A stretch of 64,000 nt of DNA, taken from Delphinapterus leucas. Lineage: Eukaryota; Chordata; Mammalia; Artiodactyla; Monodontidae. This document shows positions 34,113 to 45,187 of this stretch, piece after piece. Positions within the stretch are counted from its first letter, which is position 1, and the number at the start of each line of letters is the position of its first letter. The stretch spans positions 906,797 to 970,796 of the forward strand of contig NW_022098024.1 in the NCBI RefSeq assembly GCF_002288925.2, in the 5' to 3' direction. Under the pieces are notes generated by a model. That model was not told the DNA's origin. It did not search any database and saw nothing but the letters and a program-made list of their open reading frames with translations. The position numbers were made by a program, and so were the translations under genes.

Positions 34113-34257
34113 CCAGCTCCCCCTTGTCCTTCTGTCATCACACCAGTTTTGCCTCCCTTGGCTTTGGCTTCACTCTCATTGATTTCAGGAAAATCCAGGG
34201 GGAACAGTTCCTTCTTGAGAGATGCAATTTTGAAGGGCTTTGGAGGCTTGTAAGGGG
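34113..34257 (-). other. Weak candidate coding exon, minus strand, protein unknown
   Basis: On the minus strand a 145-bp block is open in one frame (about 48 codons; K-, P- and E-rich, e.g. PPKPFKIASLKKELFPLDFP). It is bounded upstream by a pyrimidine-rich stretch ending in AG (at 34258-34259, read as CT on the + strand) and downstream by a good donor-like GG|GTATGT (34107-34112 on the + strand). The next stop in frame is only five codons past the donor. Composition is GC-richer than the flanks. Two in-frame TAA codons lie just before the acceptor. I do not recognise the protein, see no neighbouring exon, and such a block can arise by chance, so this is only a lead. The + strand frame 34035-34253 overlaps it. 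Confidence 0.2.
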
Positions 34258-34900
34258 CTTATTAATAAAGTCTGGAATTAATTAAAAAAGAAGGTCAAAG
34301 GAGCTTAACCACCTATTGCTCTGGAAGGACAACAAGGCACCAAATGAGTGACTGTTATTGATAAAGCATCTTGATTGCCTGCTTGGTCAGTCAATCAATA
34401 CTAAAGAGTCAGATTCTTCAAAATATTAAACAAAATGAAGACAAGGATTTTAGCTCGGAGCCTGAATTCCTAATGTTTTGCTAAAAGTTAGGTAGAAACC
34501 TCTTTGCATCCAGGTGAATTGTGGGAAAATAAGTGAAGGCAGAATGATGGATTATGGAGCTGCTTGAAAAGCAATAGTTGCTGCCTGTGGCTCTTATAAT
34601 TTACTCTGGAAACTGTGTCCTGAGGCTTGTGGTAAGAGTAGATCAGATATAATGGGTATTTTTTTTCATCATTGAAACATAAGGGATATTTTTCTTCCCA
34701 TTAAGGACAGAAAAGCAGCTCTTTACTGAAGAATCCATTTCAAACGTTAAAGGGACGTAGATGATTGTTCTCATTTTATAATTGAAAATAGTCCAACAGT
34801 TCTAAAAAACAGTGCTTCCAAGGTCTAAAAGAGAGGTCAAGGCAGAACTGAAAGTTCGTGCCATTTCTACCCTAAAGGCAAGAGCTAGATGGTCCTTAGT
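34258..34900. other. Unassigned
   Basis: No gene or repeat recognised, apart from a possible very diverged inverted MIR at about 34765-34865. Confidence 0.35.
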
Positions 34901-34902
34901 TG

Positions 34903-35075
34903 GGGGTCAGGCAATGTTGACTCATTTAATTCTCACAATAAACCTCTGAGGCATGTGTTAATATTATCCCCCTTTTATAGATAAGGAAACAATCATAGAG
35001 AAATTATTTTGCCCGATGCTTACTCAGCTGTTAATAGCAGAGCTATGATCTGAATTGAGAAAGTTTGTATCCCTA
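34903..35075 (-). repeat. MIR SINE
   Basis: 'gactcatttaattctcacaataaacc', 'cccccttttatagataaggaaac' and 'gcttactcagctgttaatagcagagctatga' are the inverted MIR in order. Confidence 0.8.
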
Positions 35076-35084
35076 GCCACCAGC

Positions 35085-35282
35085 CTAGTAGTTTTCCTGT
35101 TTTAACACACACCAGAATCACTGGGAGGGCTTGTTAACCACAGAATACTGGGCTCCATCCCTAGAGTTTCTGATTTAGCAGGTCTGGGGTGGGACCAAAG
35201 AATTTAAATTTCTAATAAGATCCAAATTAATGCTGTTACTCCTGGCCTAGAATTCAGGCTTTGAGAACCACTGTGCTAGGCT
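35085..35282 (+). repeat. MER5A DNA transposon (hAT-Charlie)
   Basis: 'caccagaatcactgggagggcttgtt', 'ctgggctccatccctagagtttctgatt', 'gcaggtctggggtggg' and the end 'ggctttgagaaccactgtgctagg' match the MER5A order closely. It is a non-autonomous element without coding capacity. Confidence 0.85.
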
Positions 35283-35434
35283 ATGGCACTTGATATGTCC
35301 CTACTTCCCTACCTAAGATTCTACAACATTCACAGTGCAAATGGCTCACAGGTGTGACTCTTAGACTGTCAGTTTTTTCAGGTTTGGGGTCATAGTTAAT
35401 CACCCAAGCATAACACCATGGATAATTAAAACCT

Positions 35435-35727
35435 CTTTTATTATAGGATCTATGATTGCATTTTTATTAAAGTTTACATAAGTTTATTCAGAATCTATAC
35501 TTCCTCCCACCCCCCATCTCTGGCAACCATTAATCTGTTCTCTCTATATATATAAGGGTTTTTTTTTTCATATTTAGATTCCATATGTAAGTGAGATCAT
35601 ACAGTATTGTCTTTCTCTCTCTGACTTATTTCACTTAGCATAATGCCCTCAAGGTTTATTCATGGTGTCACAATTGGCATGATTTCGTTCTTTTTTATGG
35701 TTGAGTGATATTCCATTGTATATATAT
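35435..35727 (-). mobile_element. LINE-1 3' end, inverted, first part
   Basis: Inverted LINE-1 3' UTR: 'tctggcaaccattaatctgttctc', 'tagattccatatgtaagtgag', 'tttcacttagcataatgcc', 'ttttttatggttgagtgata'. It is split by a solo LTR at 35728-36190 and continues at 36197. Confidence 0.85.
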
Positions 35728-36190
35728 TGTAGGGACAGAAAAAATTTTCCTTCCTCTCTTTGGCTAGTCTAGTAATTAAATTAACATAAGACAGAGTAAC
35801 AGGAGAAAAAACAAATTTAATTTTGTACACACAGAAGACCCAAAGATATGAGACTCAAGGGCAAATTGGGCAATTGAGGCTTATATGCCATCCTGAGCTA
35901 AGGAATGAGATAGGATTCTGGGGCTTCAAAGGGGAGGAGAATGATTCACTGAATGATAAGAGCAGATGTTTGGTAATTAGAAGTTTGCCCTGCCATGCAG
36001 ATAGATCTTTCAGATAAAAAAGTTACCTCTGGTAATAGCTTTTCTTCTGGTGCAGGCCCTTTATCTAAATTCTTTTAGGTAGTTAGGGGAGAGGTCAAAG
36101 TTTTTCCTGAGTCTGCTGCATTGCCTTTTGCTCAAAATAATCCATATGCCAAAATGGCATATTTTGGGTGGCATATTCTGTGCTCCTTCA
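35728..36190 (-). mobile_element. Solo LTR of an endogenous retrovirus, with target-site duplication
   Basis: A 463-bp insertion that begins TG (tgtagggacag) and ends CA (gtgctccttca). It is flanked by the 6-bp direct repeat ATATAT at 35722-35727 and 36191-36196 and lies inside a LINE-1 that is continuous on both sides. Read on the minus strand it has a TATA-like 'catataagcc', an ATTAAA at about 35813-35822, and a T-rich 3' part ending in 'tgtccctaca'. That is the layout U3-R-U5. No internal retroviral gene is present, so the provirus was reduced by LTR-LTR recombination. The family cannot be named by eye (ERV1 or ERVL are both possible). The + strand frame 35823-36017 is not a gene. Confidence 0.82.
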
Positions 36191-36196
36191 ATATAT

Positions 36197-36575
36197 CACA
36201 ATTTCTTTATCTGTTCATTCGTTGATGGATACTTAGGTTGTTTCCATATCTTGGCTATTGTAAATAATGCTGCAGCGAACATAGGAATGCACATACTTTT
36301 TTGAGCTAGTGTTTTCATTTTCTTTACATGTATACCTAGAAGTGGAATTGTTGGATCATATGGTTGTTCTATTTTTAATATTTTGAGGAATCTCCATACT
36401 ACTTCCCATAGTGGTTGTACCAATTTAGATTCTCACCAACAGTTTACAAGGGTTCCATTTTATGTGTTTCAGGTTTTATGGGTTTTAGTCTTCTGGTTTC
36501 TGGTTTCAGATTTTCAAGTCTTTAATCCATTTTGAGTTACTTTTTTATGTATGGTGTAAGATAGGACACTTAAAA
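36197..36575 (-). mobile_element. LINE-1 3' end, inverted, second part, with internal deletion
   Basis: Resumes the element interrupted at 35727. The minus strand 36196-36423 encodes ORF2p C-terminal words ([39 protein letters not shown]). At about 36455 the order jumps from 'acaagggttccatttt' to an upstream block ending 'tttaatccattttgagttac' and 'gtatggtgtaagatagga'. An internal deletion of several hundred bases has therefore joined distant parts of ORF2. Confidence 0.85.
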
Positions 36576-36765
36576 CGTTTTAATAAGTAGAGTAAGTAGT
36601 AAGAAATACAAAAGCACCAAAGTTTAAGTGTATCATGTTTGAGGTCTAGATGTGATATATGTTATGACTAAAGCATATCATTTGTAAATTGAATTATGGC
36701 TATAACTCTGTCATTTCCCCTCACTAAATGGTAGTTGCCCTATACCCAATTATTTGTTGATGGTT
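36576..36765. other. Unassigned
   Basis: Short AT-rich stretch between the LINE-1 and L2 pieces. Confidence 0.4.
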
Positions 36766-36767
36766 CA

Positions 36768-36905
36768 CAATGTGTATTTTCATACCCCTAGGCTGTTTCC
36801 TTTGACTGAATGCTCCCTCATCTCTTACTGACAGACATCCTACTCATCCTTCAAGGCCTTTGTCAGCTCCATTGTAAAGTGTGAAGTTCCCATGGTTGAA
36901 AGGGA
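36768..36905 (+). repeat. L2 LINE fragment
   Basis: 'gactgaatgctccctcatc' and 'catcctactcatccttcaaggcc' match the L2 block around 'ctactcatccttcaag', sense orientation. Short. Confidence 0.6.
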
Positions 36906-37765
36906 CCTGAATTGATAAGATAGCCATTCTCTAGACTAGTTTGTGGCAAAGAAAAGTTGCACTACAAGTCAGCAGCTTGAGATCATCAGAACATGAGCTT
37001 TGTTCATTCCTCTTGGCTCCCACATCAAGATGTCCTTACCTCTACCCTTGCCCTTTTCCTGTGTTTACTCACTTCTTTTTGGCCTTACGTATTGAGCACC
37101 TCAAGTTCAGATTCTAGAAGAATGCAAAGAATGCATGACTGATGTCTTTGACTTTAACTTTGTCCCATGTGGTTGTGATATTCCAAGAAACAGGCTACAT
37201 CAGCTCATCAAACAACTCTGAATTCCCATGAATTTCTCCAGAAAGTTCAGCTAATAAAGGAAGATCTCAATTACCTTTGTAGTTCAAAAACCTTCAAATC
37301 TCTAGCAAAATCAAAGCTACTGAAATGCATAGAACCTCCTAGTAGAGCTTGCTTTATTCTTGAATCCTCCGTGGCCCCATTTGTATGGCCTTATAGGAAC
37401 ACCATCTAGCTTTGGAAGTTGATATCAAATGAATATGAAGACAACTCCTAAATCTTGTGCAAAAAGAATGCAAGTTGATGATACTGCTGCTTGGCTCTGA
37501 TTCAGACACGGGCAGAGTGGAGTGAATATCTTGACATCTACCTCCCTCCTTCTTTCTAAGGTGCCTGTGCTGCTTTGGAGTTGATGGAACTTAGGGTCAA
37601 AATCAGAAGGAAATTAGCCACCTCCACATACTATGGATGGAAGCCAGACCTTCTTGTATTCTGCAGGTAATTAGGGAATTCATAGTAGACTTCCCTGGAA
37701 TCCAGAGGACAGGAAGCTCTATAGAGGGAAAAGTTGTCATGATAAGTATCAACCATGGCAAACCC
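36906..37765. other. Unassigned
   Basis: No gene or nameable repeat; no open frame over 60 codons. Confidence 0.4.
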
Positions 37766-37769
37766 CAAA

Positions 37770-37865
37770 TGTAGGTTTTACAGATAAGAAAACTGAGGCT
37801 TCAAGCAGTTGAGAAGACAGAGAAGACGCAGACCAGGATTCCAAGTTAGGAGCCTTAGATCCCAG
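37770..37865 (-). repeat. MIR fragment (tentative)
   Basis: 'ttttacagataagaaaactgaggcttcaagcag' is the inverted MIR signature; the remainder is weak. Confidence 0.55.
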
Positions 37866-38090
37866 AGTATATGAATGCAGTCTCCATTTGAAAACAAACC
37901 AACAGACATAACAGCTCCAACTGTGCAGATTGTCTTGTAGCCCTGCATTAGTCTCAGAGCCTTATTTCAAGGTGGTCCTTGTACTTAGATAATTTTATGG
38001 AAAAATTATGTAATCTCCAGGGACTTCATTCTCAAACACTTGCTAATTCATTTAAGAAATGAATTTAAGAGTTCCCCTTTCAGATTCCTC

Positions 38091-38752
38091 TACAGTGTTG
38101 GTGAAAGTGTAAATTGGTGCAGCCACTATGGAAAACAGTATGGAGATTTCTTAAAAAACTAAACATAGAGTTACCATATGGTCCAGCAATCCCACTCCTG
38201 GGCATATAGTATCTGGAAAAGACAAAAGGTCTAATTCAAAACGATACATGCACCCCAGTGTTCACTGTAGCATTATTTATGATAGCAAAGACATGGAAGC
38301 AACCTAAGTGTCCATCAGCAGATGAATGGATAAAGAAGATGTGGTACATATATACAATGGAATATTACTCAACCATAAAAAGAATGAAATAATGCCATTT
38401 GCAGCAACATGGATGGACCTAGAGATTATCATACTAAGTGAAGTAAGTCAGACAGAAAGACAAATATCATATGATAGCACTTATATGTGGAATCTAAAAA
38501 ATAGTACAAATGAACTTGTTTACAAAACAGAAACAGACTCATAGACATAGAAAATGAATTTATGGTTACGAAAGGGGAGAAGGGGAGGAGGGATAAACTA
38601 GGAATATGGGATTAACAGATGCACACTACCATGTATAAAAGAGATAAACAACAAGGATTTACTGTATAGCACAGGGAGCTGTATTTAATATCTTGTAATA
38701 AACTATGGTGGAAAAGAATCAAAAAAGAATATAGATTATACATATATAAAAA
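38091..38752 (+). mobile_element. LINE-1 3' end, 5'-truncated
   Basis: Sense LINE-1. The frame 38326-38544 encodes the ORF2p tail ([34 protein letters not shown]). Upstream blocks 'gcagccactatggaaaac' and 'ccagcaatcccactcctggg' are in order. The 3' UTR runs to 'tatagcacagggagctgtattt' and 'ataataaactatggtgg'-like sequence with a short A-tail at 38746-38752. The translation is less broken than in the older copies, so it is comparatively recent. I saw no clear target duplication. Confidence 0.92.
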
Positions 38753-38824
38753 AATTTTCCTTAAACTCTGACCTCCTAGACATTTATTATGTGACTTCCT
38801 TATGTACTGTGACAGGTTTAGAAA

Positions 38825-38992
38825 GTGGTAGAGTGAAAATAAGGACTGTGGGGTCACACAGCCCTATGTTTCATTACCCATCTGCCCCTTTGAGCATCCT
38901 TGTGCAAGTTACTTCTCTCTGAGTATTAGTTTCCCCCACGGATATTGTAAGGTTGAAATGATACAATACACATGAAAGTGTTTCACAATTCT
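38825..38992 (+). repeat. MIR SINE
   Basis: 'ggactgtggggtcacacagcc', 'ttgtgcaagttacttctctctgagtattag', then 'atattgtaaggttgaaatg' follow the MIR order, sense orientation. Confidence 0.7.
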
Positions 38993-39050
38993 TAAAACAA
39001 AAAAATCCTGTGGATTCTACTGCTATCACGATCCTTAATAAAAAAAGAGA

Positions 39051-39340
39051 GGGGCTTCCCTGGTGGCACAGTGGTTGAGAATCTGCCTGCCAATGCAGGG
39101 GATATGGGTTCGAGCCCTGGTCTGGGAAGGTCCCACATGTCGTGGAGCAACTGGGCCCGTGAGCCACAACTACTGAGCCTGCGCGTCTGGAGTTTGTGCT
39201 GTGCAACAAAGAGAGGCCGCGATAGTGAGAGGCCCACGCACCGTGATGAAGAGTGACCCCCACTCGCCACAACTAGAGAAAGCCCTCGCACAGAAATGAA
39301 GACCCAACACAGCCAAAAATAAATAAATTAATTAAAAAAA
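39051..39340 (+). mobile_element. CHR-type tRNA-derived SINE
   Basis: Full-length copy: GGGGCTTCCCTGGTGGCACAG head, 'gggttcgagccc' box-B-like motif, body 'gagaggccgcgatagtgag', 'agaaagccctcgcacag', 'gacccaacacagccaaaaat', and a TAAATAAAT-type tail. The 10-bp repeat AAAAAAGAGA at 39041-39050 and 39341-39350 flanks it. Overlapping frames on both strands (38874-39291) are translations of the SINE, including the recurrent antisense SVVAHGPSCS-type words, and do not mark a gene. Confidence 0.95.
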
Positions 39341-39350
39341 AAAAAAGAGA

Positions 39351-41030
39351 AACCTCTTTACCATAAGCATTTTGTTTGAGGATGTACAGAGGAGGAAATG
39401 AATAGCTTCTTTAGGCCAGCTCCCTAGAGGCAGCAGTTACCAAGAGCAGTTGATAGAGCTCTTACCCCAGTGGCCAGCTGCTCACTGTCTCTGAAATGGA
39501 TTCTGCTGACAGGCTTTAGAGAGAGGAGGATTACCAAGCAGAGTCTCCACCAGGGACTGGGATATGGAAAGCTGCAGCTTTTGCCATAGTGCTATTAAAA
39601 CCTTGAGCCTCAGCTCTCTCTGGCCCGTGCTGAGCTCAAACACTTGGCCGTGTTTGCTTCTCATGAATCATGAGACTGTGTATTTTGGGTCTCATTAGCA
39701 TCCTTGATGAACTTAGATACTTTTAACACCCCAGTTATGGGGTAGGCAGCCAGGGTAGCCCAGTTCCTAAATATAGCTCCCAGGAACTGTGTACCTACTG
39801 TTTGCCAGGCATGACATACCACACTTGACTTCTGGAATTTTCTCATAAGGTTACAGTGCAAAAATGACTTATTTGTAGGGGGCTTCCCAATATGAGAGAC
39901 CTGGTGAAAACATAGCCCACTACTACAGAAATAAAGAGGTCCAAAGACTCCTTTTCCCCATCCTCTATAGATACAGTGGAGGCATATGAGCTCAGCTTGG
40001 CCAGTTGGATATTTCTCCCTGTCACTTTGAAGTGGAACCAGTAATACAATGAAGCATGCTCAGTGCTAGAAAGCAAAGATGGATCCAGAATCCATGGTGC
40101 CCATGACATCTGGGCTAGTGGTGGCTCCCAGTATTAACCATGCAGTTCCCGTGCTAGTGTGATCATAGCTGTGGTACTAATGACTTTAGCTTCCTCAGCA
40201 TTCTGCCCATTCTTGACTTTCTGATAACTGGGGAGCTTTCCTTCGTTCCTGCGATTCTTCATTTTATGAACTACCCTTTATACTTTCAATAGATTACGTT
40301 TCTGCTACATTAAGTATATTTGTTCTCTGTCACTTGCAACCAAGATTGATACAAACATAGTAATATTGACACTAGTAATCCCAATTTACAAAGACCAAGA
40401 TTAAAATATAATGTGAAGAGAAATTAAGAAATGTTCCCATGTGTATAAGCCTGACAAATCAAATATACCAGTGCTTTCTCTTCTTCTCTCTATTAAATAT
40501 CTCACAGGTTTATAGTTTAGAGCAGAAGGGACTTTAAGAACCATGTTGCCCAGACAGCCCATTTTAAGGGAAGGATGTTTTACCCTAGACAGGGTGACGT
40601 TAGTGAATCTATGGCAAATCTTTTCCCCTAACTATGTGGTCTTTCAAAACTGGTTTCTTGAATCTGAGAGCAAGGAAACAAACTTTAATAGAAAGGAAGT
40701 TGATGTTGGAATGGTACAGCCCTCTGACTGTATAAAACTCAGGCCTGCTCCAGGAGTAATGGAAGATGAACACTGAGATTATAAGTAGAGACAATCCGGA
40801 AAGTTTGGGATGGGGGGATGACTCATGAAGGAGCAGAAGAATGATCTCTTAATTCTGTTATTCTACTTCACATCTACAGGATGCCTGGCAGCTTATTAAT
40901 AGTATTAAGAGTACTAGGAGGAACAAATAATCAATCTGCTTTAATCACTTCCATTTCCCTTTTCTGACTCTCCAGTTAAGAGAGGGCCTCCAGTTAGAGA
41001 GGCTGGAGGGCCTCTCTTCTGTTCCACCAC
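39351..41030. other. Mostly unassigned; no gene seen
   Basis: Several open frames of 60-90 codons on both strands (39482-40109, 40543-40776) carry no recognisable domain. At about 40325-40355 'ctctgtcacttgcaaccaagattgatac' recalls the end of a MaLR-type LTR, and 40500-40560 weakly recalls a MIR-like element. I do not call either. Confidence 0.35.
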
Positions 41031-42880
41031 CATGCCAAACACCTAAGAGAACCTCTTACAATGCATTGTATTCTTCCAGTTACTTTCCTGCCCAGCAGGG
41101 TCAGCTGTGGGCTCCTAGAAGGTGTCCCTAGCTCTGCTCCCTTTGTTCCAGACCCCAAGGACATCTCCAAACTGGGATGTTACAGCCACATGATAGGCAT
41201 GTGTTAATTGTTTGTTAAATGTTGAGACTGAAGAAACATAAGTGGCAAGTATATTTTCCCTCAGCATAAACTAGATGTGCAAAAAAAAAGTAAAATTTCT
41301 TCTGTTTTCTTTCTGGTTTCTTCTATCTCATCTTACAATATAAGGATAAGTTAATATCTTCTGGGTTTAAACAGATGCTCTGTTCATATGGTTAGGTTTT
41401 CTTTCCCTTTTCCTCTTCTTTTTCTTTTCTCCAAATGGCAGTCCGTACAGGCAGAACACCCAGGGACTCTCAACTGGCCACCTTCATCTGTTCTTCTATG
41501 TATCACAAAAGGGATTCTGAGAGAAGACTGTCCAGAGAAGAAGCATTCCAACAAGCTGCATGTTTCTTGTGACCTACCCTCTTGGAAGTTATATGGTATC
41601 ACTTTCACCACATTCTCTTGATTACAAGAGGATTAGACACTTCCCCTCTAGGGAGGCACATGTTGTGTAGGGCTTAAAATTAAGGACCAATGCTATATGC
41701 TGTCTTGACATCTGATAAAACCAGGGCCTCACCTTGAACGGCCTAACTGCAAGTTTCCTTCCCTACTCTGCTCTCACAGATAAAGTGTCCTAACCAAACA
41801 ACCCTCCTTATTAAGGGGAGCAGGCACAGTTCCTGCTTCTTTCTGTTTCCTGACAGCTTGCAGAACTATTTAAGCAAGCCAGTCACCCTGTGCAGCCTGA
41901 GCCAGGGCTCACCATCACCTTCTTGGTACTACAAAGCCTGCCTCTCACAGCGCTTGGATTTTCACTCTGTTCCCAAGTGCAACCCCCAGGTGGCAGTGTA
42001 TACCACGTGGTGTCCCTTTCCCTGGGACTATGAATATATGTGACTAATAACCTGCTATTGACCTCATCTGTCCACTGTTGAGTATTGTGTATTCAGCCAT
42101 CTTCAAGGGTGGGAATCCCTCCCTAACCGATGGGATGAATAGAAGGCAATTAAAACAGCATGGCAAAGTCACACTGCAGAAGACTATTAGATATAGAATG
42201 TAATATATTGTTGTGGTCATTGTTAGAAAATCTAATCCCCACTTCATCTCATCTTCCCCCGCCCCCCTCCTCAATGAGATAGGGGAACTCTCAAATATGT
42301 CCCAATAAATTTAGAAGCCACTGAGAAAATTGTGTGATTTAGGATTAATTCTTATCACCATCTTTATTACTAAACTGTTTGAGATGGATAATCTTTATCC
42401 CAAAGCACATTCTGGCACTATGGAACCCATCTTGAAAGATCCTGAAGTGTGTGGGAGATTTATTTATTTTTAGTCTAGGTGTGCTGCTCTACTCATGAGG
42501 CATTCTAAAATGGGTAGCGTCTGAAACTATGCCCAGATAATTCAGCGGTTAATATATTACAGGTGCTATCCCTACATAAATCAAAGTTGGTTTTTAGAGG
42601 TAAGTTGCCACTTAGGCCCATTCTGTTTAAATTATAGATTTTGGAGTCTTTTCTTCTGAAGCATCTTAACTGCTTCAGGTGTGTTTGATGTGTTAACAAG
42701 TTTTCTGAGCTACTGGAAGGAGGGATGTTTCTGTGGATCCGTTTGGAAGGAAATCATCAAAGACTTAGGCTTTTTCTGCCGAGAAAGCCAGGGCTGTCTT
42801 GCAGGCAGCTAAAGAGGGAAGACACTGGCATCTGAAGAGCTAACATGGAAACATGTATTCATTCAAATTATACCCATTGT
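41031..42880. other. Unassigned
   Basis: No gene. Overlapping frames at 41384-41621 on both strands run through a pyrimidine-rich start (41396-41430) and have no known motif. Around 41570-41620 'ggaagttatatggtatcactttc' recalls an old MaLR-type LTR but the match is too short to call. Confidence 0.35.
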
Positions 42881-42884
42881 ATTT

Positions 42885-43276
42885 TTCAGGGTTCTCTAGA
42901 GAAACAGAACCAATAGGAGATTATATATAGGATCATACAATTATGGAGACTGAGAAGTCCCACGATCTACTGTCTTGCAAGCTGGAGACCCAAAAAAGCC
43001 AGTGCTGTAATTCTGTCTGAGTCTTAAAGCCTGAGAATCAGGAACACCAAGGGTAGGAAAAGATGGATGTCTCAGCTTGAGTAATCAGGCAGGAAAGAAC
43101 AAATTCTTCCTTCTTCCACCTTGTTATATTCAGGCCCTCAGTGGATTGGGTGATGCCCGCCCACACTGGGGAGGTCACCAATTCAAATGCAAAAACACCC
43201 TAACAGACACATCCAGAAGTTTAGTCTGGGTGCCCATGGTCAGACAAGTTGACATATAAAATTAACTATCATAGCT
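42885..43276 (+). repeat. MLT2-like LTR (ERVL), solo
   Basis: 'tttcagggttctctagagaaacagaaccaatagg', 'attatggagactgagaagtccca', 'tattcaggccctcagtggattggg', 'cctaacagacacatccagaag' and the end 'gttgacatataaaattaactatcata' follow the order of the LTR at 22668-23152. It is an independent, similarly old insertion; the two are not a proviral pair. Confidence 0.82.
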
Positions 43277-43720
43277 ATTGTTCCTCAAATATGCAATTTT
43301 CTGGTCACAGTGATAACATTGGGCTGTCTCTCAATCCTGACTCTTTCCCTTTTATGTGATCCTCTCCAACCTCTAGGTCCACCCTCATTGTCCTAGGTAT
43401 CCAAGACCATGCCTCTTCATATTCCAGTCTTCTGCCCCTTCCCAGGCTGGTTGATCCTCATTTAGTTCCCCTTGGACATAATTCTTTATTTTCTTTTTCA
43501 ATTTATTGTTAAGGCATCTACTCTATATCTTGCTTTCTGTAAGGATTTCCTTTATGTTTTTCAATAGACTTTTCTCAGAAACACGTGCTTCACGCAAATC
43601 CAATACTTTGACTTTCAAAGCTATTGTTTCTTATAAAACTTTTGAGAGCTTATATTAAAAATGAAAAAAGGAATATATTTCCCTTTGAATTACTGACATA
43701 GAAATCTAATTCTCCTTGAG
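43277..43720. other. Unassigned
   Basis: No gene or repeat recognised. Confidence 0.4.
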
Positions 43721-43724
43721 TTTT

Positions 43725-43802
43725 GTCACAGTGTGTAGTACAAAAATAAATACTCAATAAGTGTCAGCTATTATAAACTACTACTACTACTATTCTTATT
43801 AG
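43725..43802 (+). repeat. MIR or L2 3' end with (ACT)n run
   Basis: 'gtgtagtacaaaaataaatactcaataagtgtcagctattat' is the common MIR/L2 3' end, followed by a short ACT trinucleotide run (43778-43793). Confidence 0.65.
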
Positions 43803-44156
43803 TCTTACTACTCCTGATAAAAAAGACTTAACAAGTATTTAAGAATAGAGGTAGAGCATAAATTCAGATATATGGATTCTAAGTCTAGCAATCATTTAAA
43901 TAGAAAAATCTTGTTTTAAAAGGATTAATTTGTCAGCTGTTTGCTGCATGGACTAGAGAATGGAGGAGCCATCTCTTTATAAGTAATTTAGACTAATATG
44001 AGAGAAAAAACAAATTTCACTTGTAGATTATCACAGATGTACACACTAACACACATACATACACACAAATATAAGAAAAATGGCTTATTACAGGCACATC
44101 AGCTTTTACTCTCATAAATGCAAATTTATAATGAAGAAAGGTAGAAAATAAACACA
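43803..44156. other. Unassigned; CA-like stretch at 44040-44068
   Basis: An imperfect (ACAC/ATAC)n run is the only feature. Confidence 0.45.
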
Positions 44157-44217
44157 AAAGAGGAAAAAAGATGAGAAGGAGGGAAGAAGAGAGGAGAGAA
44201 GAGAAAAGACAGAAAGT
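44157..44217. repeat. Purine-rich (GA)-type low-complexity tract
   Basis: Almost only A and G over about 60 bp ('gagaaggagggaagaagag'). Confidence 0.88.
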
Positions 44218-44317
44218 TATGAGATTAAGTGATTGCTTAGAAAGGACTCACAAAAATAAAAATCTCAGTTCTGAATATTAGAAATTTCTAAATTATATTT
44301 ATTATCTGTTTTTCTGA

Positions 44318-44482
44318 GTGTCTCCTCTTGACTGCTAGCCTACAAGCTCCTTTAAAGCAAGCAGTAGCTTTGTTAAGTTATCTTTGTAACTTAGAAAGTG
44401 TTGCATAGACTATGTACTTAATAAATTGAATGAGAGAATGAATAAAAGAATAAAGAAATAATTGATTAATAAATGAATGCAC
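44318..44482 (+). repeat. L2 LINE 3' end
   Basis: 'gtgtctcctcttgactgctagcctacaagctcc', 'agttatctttgtaactt', 'gtacttaataaattgaatgag' and repeated 'aatgaataaa' units are the L2 3' terminus in sense orientation. Confidence 0.75.
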
Positions 44483-44875
44483 AAAAAGAAGCAACAGATT
44501 AGAAAACATAAGGAATCATTTTTCCAAAAAGAAATGATTAACAAGCAGGGATAGCCACAGGAGTTGGGCCAGAGGCCTTTTAGGTGTGTTCTGACTGCCT
44601 TCTGCAAAGTTCTGTAGCTCAAAAGATAAGTACTCCACTGCCTATCAAAAAGCCTGAAGTTTTCTAACAGAATTCTTTGCTTTGACCTCAAGGGCTTTTC
44701 TGCCTTTAAGAGTTGTCTGTTAAATTACAGATATCTCTGGGATACATAAAATGTGAAGCTATTATCAGCTGGAACCTCAGTGGGGATTAGTTGATGGGTG
44801 GTTGTTGGGAAGGTGTATGCCTAGGAAGATAAAGGAGAGAGAAAAGGAAGGAACCTAGACTGACTGAAAGTTTAA
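44483..44875. other. Unassigned
   Basis: No gene or repeat recognised; the 93-codon minus-strand frame (44410-44691) partly covers L2 and has no known motif. Confidence 0.4.
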
Positions 44876-44877
44876 CA

Positions 44878-45085
44878 TGTGAGGTGTTTTACATATATCA
44901 TCTTCTGTAATCCTAAAACCAAAACCAAAACATTGCATAGTAGCTATCATTACACCCATTTTTACAGAGAGGAATCAAGCTTATGGAGGCTAAATCACCA
45001 CCTGAGATAACTCGGCCAGCAAGAAGCAGAGTTGGAATTTGAACGGAGACTTGTCAGGCTCCTTCACTGGGCAGAACCATTGCCG
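44878..45085 (-). repeat. MIR SINE with small (AAAACC)n run
   Basis: 'gtgttttacatatatcatcttctgtaatcc', 'cacccatttttacagagaggaa', 'ggccagcaagaagcagagttggaatttgaac' are the inverted MIR in order. A short repeat of 'aaaacc' at 44917-44932 has grown inside it. Confidence 0.8.
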
Positions 45086-45187
45086 AAGCCCAGGAGGAAA
45101 CCCCAGGTTCTGACAAGCGATAATTTTGTTCAGTGCTGGATGTTATGACACTTCCCAGCTTCCTTTTCTGAAAGGCAATTAAGCATT

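Noticed and set aside
22668..43276. Two MLT2-like LTRs in the same orientation about 20 kb apart as a provirus pair
   Set aside because: The distance is too large, the LTRs are clearly diverged from each other, and the DNA between them holds ordinary repeats rather than retroviral genes.
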